64,000 bases of DNA from Sandaracinus amylolyticus. Lineage in GTDB: Bacteria > Myxococcota_A > Polyangia > Polyangiales > Sandaracinaceae. Position 1 is the stretch's first letter; the number at the start of each line of letters is the position of its first letter. Shown here one piece after another: positions 60,039-64,000 of this stretch. Position numbers and translations under genes: made by a program. The notes beneath the pieces were generated by a model. It saw only the letters and a list, made by a program, of their open reading frames with translations, searched no databases and was not told the origin of the DNA. Location of the stretch: contig NZ_CP011125.1 in the NCBI RefSeq assembly GCF_000737325.1, forward strand, positions 5,146,001-5,210,000, in the 5' to 3' direction.

Positions 60039-61850
60039 CTAGTCGGTCTCGCCGGTCAGGCGCAGCGCGGCGTCGAAGAGCATCCGCGTCGTCGTGTGCA
60101 GCGCCTCGAGCCCGATGTGCTCGTCGGCGCCATGCCCCGCGTAGCGATGGCCGGGCAGTGAAGGACCGAAGTCGACCGCGCCGGGGAACAAGCGCGCGTA
60201 GGTCCCCCCGCGGATCGAGATCGGCATCGCGCCGGGCTCGTCGCGCGCGCTGCGCCACACCGCCAACAGCGTGGGCACGAGCTCGCCCTCGAGATCCGCG
60301 ACGTGGGGATCGCCGACGTGCACGTCGTCGGTCGCACGCACGCTCGGGTGCTCGGCGCGCACGCGCTCGAGGGCGGCGTCGAGGCGCGCGCGGAATTCGT
60401 CGGCGCTCGGGCCGCGCGGGCGGCGCATGTTGACCTGGAGCGTCACGCCACCGTCCGCGCTCGTGCGGAGCAGCGTCGCGGCGGACGTGAGCGGGCCCAT
60501 GAAGTCGTCCTCGTAGCCGACGCCGAGCCGCTCTCCGAAGTGATCTCCGTCGAAGTGCGCGCGCACGATCGCGAGCGCGCCGGGGATCGCGCCGGGCGCG
60601 AGGTCGAGCCGCGACGCGAGCCCGGCGAGCAGCCACAGCGCGTTGTGGCCCTCCTCGGGCACCGACGAGTGCGCGGAGCGACCGCGCGCGACGATGCGCA
60701 CGACGCGCTCGCCCTCGCGCTCGATCGTGTCGACGTCGATCCGATACGCGGGCTCGCGGCGGGCCTCGAGCTCGATCCGCGCGGCCTCGCGCGCCCTCTC
60801 GATCCAGGTGTCGATCGCCACGCCGCGCGGCGGGCGCACCACGAGCTCGGCCTCGTCCGGGATCTGCGTGAGGAACAGCCCCGCGCGCGCGTCGAGCGCG
60901 ACGGCGCGGCGCTCGGTGCGTCGCAGCTCGATCGCGGGCACCACGATCCCCCACGCGACGAACCCGCTCTCCGCCGCGACGACCGGGTACGACGCGTCGA
61001 CCGAGACCACGTGACGCGCGCGCGGCGCGCTCGCGGCGTAGCGGCGCATCGGCTCCCAGTCGTGCTCCTCCGCGGTGCCGAGCGCGAGCACGATCGATCC
61101 GGCCTCGGGCGCGATCCCCGCGTCGCGCAGCGATGCGAGCACGATCATGCCGGCCGCGATCGGCCCCTTGTCGTCCTCGGTGCCACGGCCGTAGAGGCGC
61201 CCGTCGACGACGCGCGCTTCGAACGGCGGGACGGTCCATCCGCTCGGCACGGCATCGCTCGCGATCACGCTCGGCGGCTCGTTCACCGGCACCACGTCGG
61301 CGTGGAACACGTACGAGAGCGCGCGCTCGTCGCGCTGTCCGGCGAGCTCGATCTCCCACGCGTCGTGCTCGCCCGAGACGCGGAACGCGAGCCCCGCGTC
61401 CTCGCTCCACCGCGCGAGCCACGCCGCGAGGCGCGCGTGCTCGGGGTTGCTCGCGGGCGGCGCGATCGCCGCGACGGTCTGGAAGCGCACCAGCTCGGTG
61501 GTCAGCGCGATCGCGTCGCGCTCGCCGCAGCGCTCGATCGCGCGTCGCGCGGCATCGATCGCGACCGCGCGCGCGTCCTGATCGAGCGGCGCGATCGGCC
61601 CGCGCTCGCACCCGCGCGGGCACCACGCCTCGAGCGCGGTGACGGTGCGTACCTCACCGCGCGCTCGCGCGCGCTGGAGATCGAGCTGGCGGAAGCGCTC
61701 GAGGCGCTCGCGCACCGGGCCCGCGTCGCACGCATGCGTCCACGCGTCGTCCGCGGGATCGACGACGGCGACTGGCTGCGCGACCGGCGGCGCGCTCGAG
61801 CCGCACGACGCGAGCAGCGCCGCGAGCGCGATCACACGAGCGCGGGGCAC
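60039..61850 (-). CDS. M20-family metallopeptidase lipoprotein
   Basis: The 603-residue precursor has a lipobox LLASC behind a short Arg-containing start (GTG 61850; GTG 61835 would give GTGA with the purN stop but a poorer signal). The M20 motifs follow: FHADVVPVNE, GRGTEDDKGP, GTAEEHDWE and ESGFVAWG, with RSAHSSVPEEGHNAL in the dimerisation part and HGADEHIGLEAL near the end. It should be a di-zinc aminoacylase or dipeptidase at the cell surface. It overlaps purN. Confidence 0.88.
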   Translation of the reverse strand: MPRARVIALAALLASCGSSAPPVAQPVAVVDPADDAWTHACDAGPVRERLERFRQLDLQRARARGEVRTVTALEAWCPRGCERGPIAPLDQDARAVAIDAARRAIERCGERDAIALTTELVRFQTVAAIAPPASNPEHARLAAWLARWSEDAGLAFRVSGEHDAWEIELAGQRDERALSYVFHADVVPVNEPPSVIASDAVPSGWTVPPFEARVVDGRLYGRGTEDDKGPIAAGMIVLASLRDAGIAPEAGSIVLALGTAEEHDWEPMRRYAASAPRARHVVSVDASYPVVAAESGFVAWGIVVPAIELRRTERRAVALDARAGLFLTQIPDEAELVVRPPRGVAIDTWIERAREAARIELEARREPAYRIDVDTIEREGERVVRIVARGRSAHSSVPEEGHNALWLLAGLASRLDLAPGAIPGALAIVRAHFDGDHFGERLGVGYEDDFMGPLTSAATLLRTSADGGVTLQVNMRRPRGPSADEFRARLDAALERVRAEHPSVRATDDVHVGDPHVADLEGELVPTLLAVWRSARDEPGAMPISIRGGTYARLFPGAVDFGPSLPGHRYAGHGADEHIGLEALHTTTRMLFDAALRLTGETD

Positions 61851-62482
61851 ACCAGCGCTCCTTCGCCGAACGGACAGCTCGGCGCGAAGCTCGGGCGCGC
61901 GCCGGGCACGATCCATCCGCGCGCGATCGCGTCGATCACCGCGGGGAAGACGCGATGCTCTTGCGCCTGGATGCGCGTGTGGAGCGTGCTCGCGTCGTCG
62001 CTCGGCAGCACCGGCACCGCGGCCTGCGCGAGGATCGGCCCGGTGTCGACGCCCGCGTCGACGAGATGCACGGTGCACCCGCTGAGGCGCACGCCCGCGG
62101 CGACCGCCTGCGCGGGTCCGTCGGTGCCGGGGAACGCGGGGAGCAGCGCGGGGTGCACGTTGACGATGCGGTACGGAAACCGCGCGAGCATCGCGGGCCC
62201 GACGATGCGCATGAAGCCCGCGAGCACGACGAGGCCCGGCGCGAAGGACGCGACCTCGTCGGCGAGCGCCGCGTCCCACGCCTCGCGCGACGCGTGATCC
62301 TTGGGACGACACACGCGCGTCGGGATGCCGCGCTCGGCCGCGAACGCGAGCGCGTCGGCCTGCGAGCGATCCGCGAGCACGCCGGCGATGCGCGCGTCGC
62401 AGCGCCCCGCGTCGATGGCCGCACAGATCGCGCGGAGGTTGGAGCCACGGCCGGAGACGAGCACGGCGAGGTCGAGGGTCAT
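61832..62482 (-). CDS. purN: Phosphoribosylglycinamide formyltransferase
   Basis: The 216-residue enzyme transfers a formyl group from 10-formyl-THF to GAR in purine synthesis. Its motifs are VSGRGSNL (10-17), LAGFMRIV, the active-site HPALLPAFPGTDG (Asn and His just before) and VDAGVDTGPILAQ. I choose ATG 62482 for the usual family length; an upstream in-frame ATG 62596 would add 38 residues without family similarity. No other purine gene is nearby. Confidence 0.95.
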   Translation of the reverse strand: MTLDLAVLVSGRGSNLRAICAAIDAGRCDARIAGVLADRSQADALAFAAERGIPTRVCRPKDHASREAWDAALADEVASFAPGLVVLAGFMRIVGPAMLARFPYRIVNVHPALLPAFPGTDGPAQAVAAGVRLSGCTVHLVDAGVDTGPILAQAAVPVLPSDDASTLHTRIQAQEHRVFPAVIDAIARGWIVPGARPSFAPSCPFGEGALVCPALV

Positions 62483-62566
62483 CGCGCGCGCATGAGAGCA
62501 GAGGAGCCCCGGGGTCGCCAGCGACGGCGACGGCGCGCGACCGGTGAACACGTCGCGCGCGGCGCG

Positions 62567-62625
62567 AAATATGAATCGTATAATTTGATCTTCCAACTGT
62601 TGTACGGATCATCTAGATTCCGCTT
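62567..62625. promoter_or_regulatory. A+T-rich island between purN and the hydrolase-like gene
   Basis: This short stretch is strikingly A+T-rich for the genome. It contains TATAAT (62579-62584) and AATTTGATCTTCCAACTGTTG. No matching -35 sits 17 bases upstream of the TATAAT, so only promoter-like composition is claimed. It lies about 20-80 bases before the plus-strand start. Confidence 0.4.
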
Positions 62626-62645
62626 CGCAGGGGGAGGGAACGCTG

Positions 62646-63911
62646 ATGAGCACCTCGTCGGCACAAGGGGAGCGGCCTGCGCTGTCGTGGTCGCGGCTCG
62701 CGTGGCAGAGCGCTCGCGCGGTGTGGGGCCTGGTCCGCTGCGCGCCGCACGTGCGGCTGCGCCATCTGCGCGCGGTGCGCGAAGCGACGCGTCGCGCACG
62801 CGCGAGCGATCCACGGCCGTCGCCGCTGCGACGCGTCGCGGACGGAGTGCACGAGATCGATCCGCGCTGGCTCGACGGTGCGCCCTCCGAGCCGCTCCGC
62901 TGCGTGGACTCGATGATCGTCCTGCACTTCGTGGGGACCGGCGAGACGCGGCACGGCCCGCTGCCCGGCATCGCGCGGCTCGTGCGGGCGTGCCCCGCGC
63001 TGCGCGCGCCGCGGCACTTCGTCGTCGACGGTCCGTCGGACCCGCTCGCGTACGAGGATCTCGCGACGCTGAGCCCGCGCATCTGGGCCTCGATCGAGCC
63101 GCTGATCGATGCGTCGAGCGGGCCCTTCGTGCTGGTGGGGCTCAGCCGCGGCGGCGCGCTCGCGCTCGAGGCGGCGGCGCGCATCGCCGACGAGAAGCGC
63201 AAGGCGGTGTCGTGCGTCGCGCTCTCACCGCCGCTCGCGCGGCCGCGGCGTCTGCCGCGCATCGTCGAGACGATCGCGGGGTTCGGCGCGCTCGCGACGG
63301 CGTACACGGACGCGGTGGAGCGCGGCGTCGTGCCTACGTGGCTCGTGCGCTGCGCGACGCGCGTGGTGCGCGCGCTGCAGCTCGCGATCACCGCGTACAT
63401 CCTCGCCGACCTGCGCGCGGCCGACGACGAGACGCTCTCGTGGACGCTGCGCGATCTCGACGACCACGAGGGCGTCGACTCCGCGCTCAGACAGGTCGGC
63501 GAGTTCGGGCTGCTCCAGCGGACGAGCGAGGTGGAGCTCGTGCGCTTCACGCGCTTCGTGGCGCGCTCGCTCGTCCACAACGAGCTCGCGTGGGCGCTCG
63601 CGCTCTGGGGCGAGGACGACAGCTGGCTCGCGCCGAGCGCGTGCCGTGGGCAGATCGAGCGCGCGCTGGCGCGGCTGCGGAGCGCGCAGGGCGCGATCGC
63701 GACGTGCATGGTGCCCGGCCACCACAACCTCTCGCGCAGCGCGACGGACGACCTCCACGCGCTGAGCCCCCACTTCGAGCGCGCGGTGAGCGAAGCCCGC
63801 GCGCGCGCCGAGCACGAAGCACGGCGCCAGCGCTCGCGCGCACGGCTGGAGCGCCGCATGCGCGAGGGCCTGACGACGACCGACCCCGCCTCCGAGGAAC
63901 GACATGTCTAG
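62646..63911 (+). CDS. Alpha/beta-hydrolase-like protein
   Basis: The 421-residue protein has a Ser-nucleophile element VLVGLSRGGALALEAA near residue 162 and a strand-rich region before it (MIVLHFVGTGETRHGPLPG). A His in VPGHHNLS around 355 could complete a triad. The C-terminus is Arg-rich and helical. No signal or membrane span is clear. GGGGGAGGG eight bases before ATG 62646 is an excellent ribosome site. The next gene overlaps it by eight bases. Substrate unknown; a thioesterase- or lipase-type activity is a guess. Confidence 0.7.
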   Translation: MSTSSAQGERPALSWSRLAWQSARAVWGLVRCAPHVRLRHLRAVREATRRARASDPRPSPLRRVADGVHEIDPRWLDGAPSEPLRCVDSMIVLHFVGTGETRHGPLPGIARLVRACPALRAPRHFVVDGPSDPLAYEDLATLSPRIWASIEPLIDASSGPFVLVGLSRGGALALEAAARIADEKRKAVSCVALSPPLARPRRLPRIVETIAGFGALATAYTDAVERGVVPTWLVRCATRVVRALQLAITAYILADLRAADDETLSWTLRDLDDHEGVDSALRQVGEFGLLQRTSEVELVRFTRFVARSLVHNELAWALALWGEDDSWLAPSACRGQIERALARLRSAQGAIATCMVPGHHNLSRSATDDLHALSPHFERAVSEARARAEHEARRQRSRARLERRMREGLTTTDPASEERHV

Positions 63912-64000
63912 CCCCGGCGAACGCGACGATCTCACCACGCTCGAAGGCATCCGCAGGACGTTCGCGCGCCGCTTCGAGACGAGCCGTCTCGGCTACCACG
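63904..64000 (+). CDS. N-terminal fragment of an unknown gene (cut by the window edge)
   Basis: Thirty-two codons are visible (MSSPGERDDLTTLEGI and on). The start overlaps the preceding stop by eight bases, so it is probably a partner of the hydrolase-like gene. Too little sequence is present to name a family. Confidence 0.5.
   Translation, partial: MSSPGERDDLTTLEGIRRTFARRFETSRLGYH

Noticed and set aside
62579-62584. TATAAT as a complete sigma-70 promoter
   Set aside because: No acceptable -35 element lies 16-18 bases upstream on the plus strand, so only an A+T-rich region is reported.

Overview
The window is about 72% G+C with coding sequence packed on both strands. Its gene content suggests a large-genome myxobacterium or related deltaproteobacterial lineage (a Sandaracinus/Polyangiales-like source is my inference, not a database result). 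Pointers are a Hanks-type Ser/Thr kinase, a GAF-GAF sensor kinase, a PilZ protein, an FHA-GAF class III cyclase, a full chemosensory operon with a HEAT-repeat partner, many short secreted lipoproteins (RCC1, Sel1, FKBP, polysaccharide-lyase-like), a CxxxY-type CcmE and an Mg-type HemB. I saw no rRNA, tRNA, CRISPR array, insertion sequence or integrase.

Layout. 1-7.9 kb (minus strand): a tightly overlapping run acyltransferase, NamZ-like DUF1343, pyrB, pyrR; then a small unknown gene, ccmE and a PilZ protein; then the F0 genes atpZ-atpI-atpB-atpE; then hemL. 8.4-9.5 kb: Ser/Thr kinase (plus). 9.9-18.9 kb (minus): a secreted lipoprotein; a catabolic-looking trio RidA, crotonase, acyl-CoA dehydrogenase followed by a DUF1444 protein; then an ECF sigma factor, FecR/TPR protein, envelope protein and RCC1 lipoprotein. 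19.0-19.6 kb: thioredoxin and a small partner. 20.4-27.4 kb (minus): GAF sensor kinase, LysM protein, CpoB-like TPR lipoprotein, a membrane protein and two fatty-acid desaturases. 27.7-36.3 kb: double-FKBP lipoprotein, REC-like protein, Trm112-like protein, hemB, M14 peptidase, alpha/beta hydrolase, Cys-rich protein, lipoprotein, PrsW-like protease, accA. 36.5-47.8 kb (plus): hybrid kinase, CheY, CheA, CheW, a very long soluble receptor, HEAT protein, CheR, CheB. 47.8-64 kb: FHA-GAF-cyclase, two unknown genes, polysaccharide-lyase-like lipoprotein, divergent Hsp70, Cys-rich Sel1 protein and its partner, a HExxH-YkgJ fusion, M20 peptidase lipoprotein, purN, an alpha/beta-hydrolase-like protein and a cut gene.

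How it works together. Most operons use 1-4 base stop/start overlaps (ATGA or GTGA), so translational coupling looks like the norm and fixes many GTG starts. The chemosensory operon is self-contained (receptor, adaptor, kinase, regulator, methylation and demethylation enzymes), with a HEAT protein as likely output or scaffold and no flagellar or pilus gene nearby.

The most unusual non-gene signal is in the junctions between convergent genes. Of eight such junctions, five are 30 bases or shorter (one overlaps) while three are 424-791 bases long, and all three long ones carry tandem arrays with a period of 41-43 bases but unrelated sequences. A separate array of four 107-base units, arranged as a duplicated dimer, fills the hemL leader.
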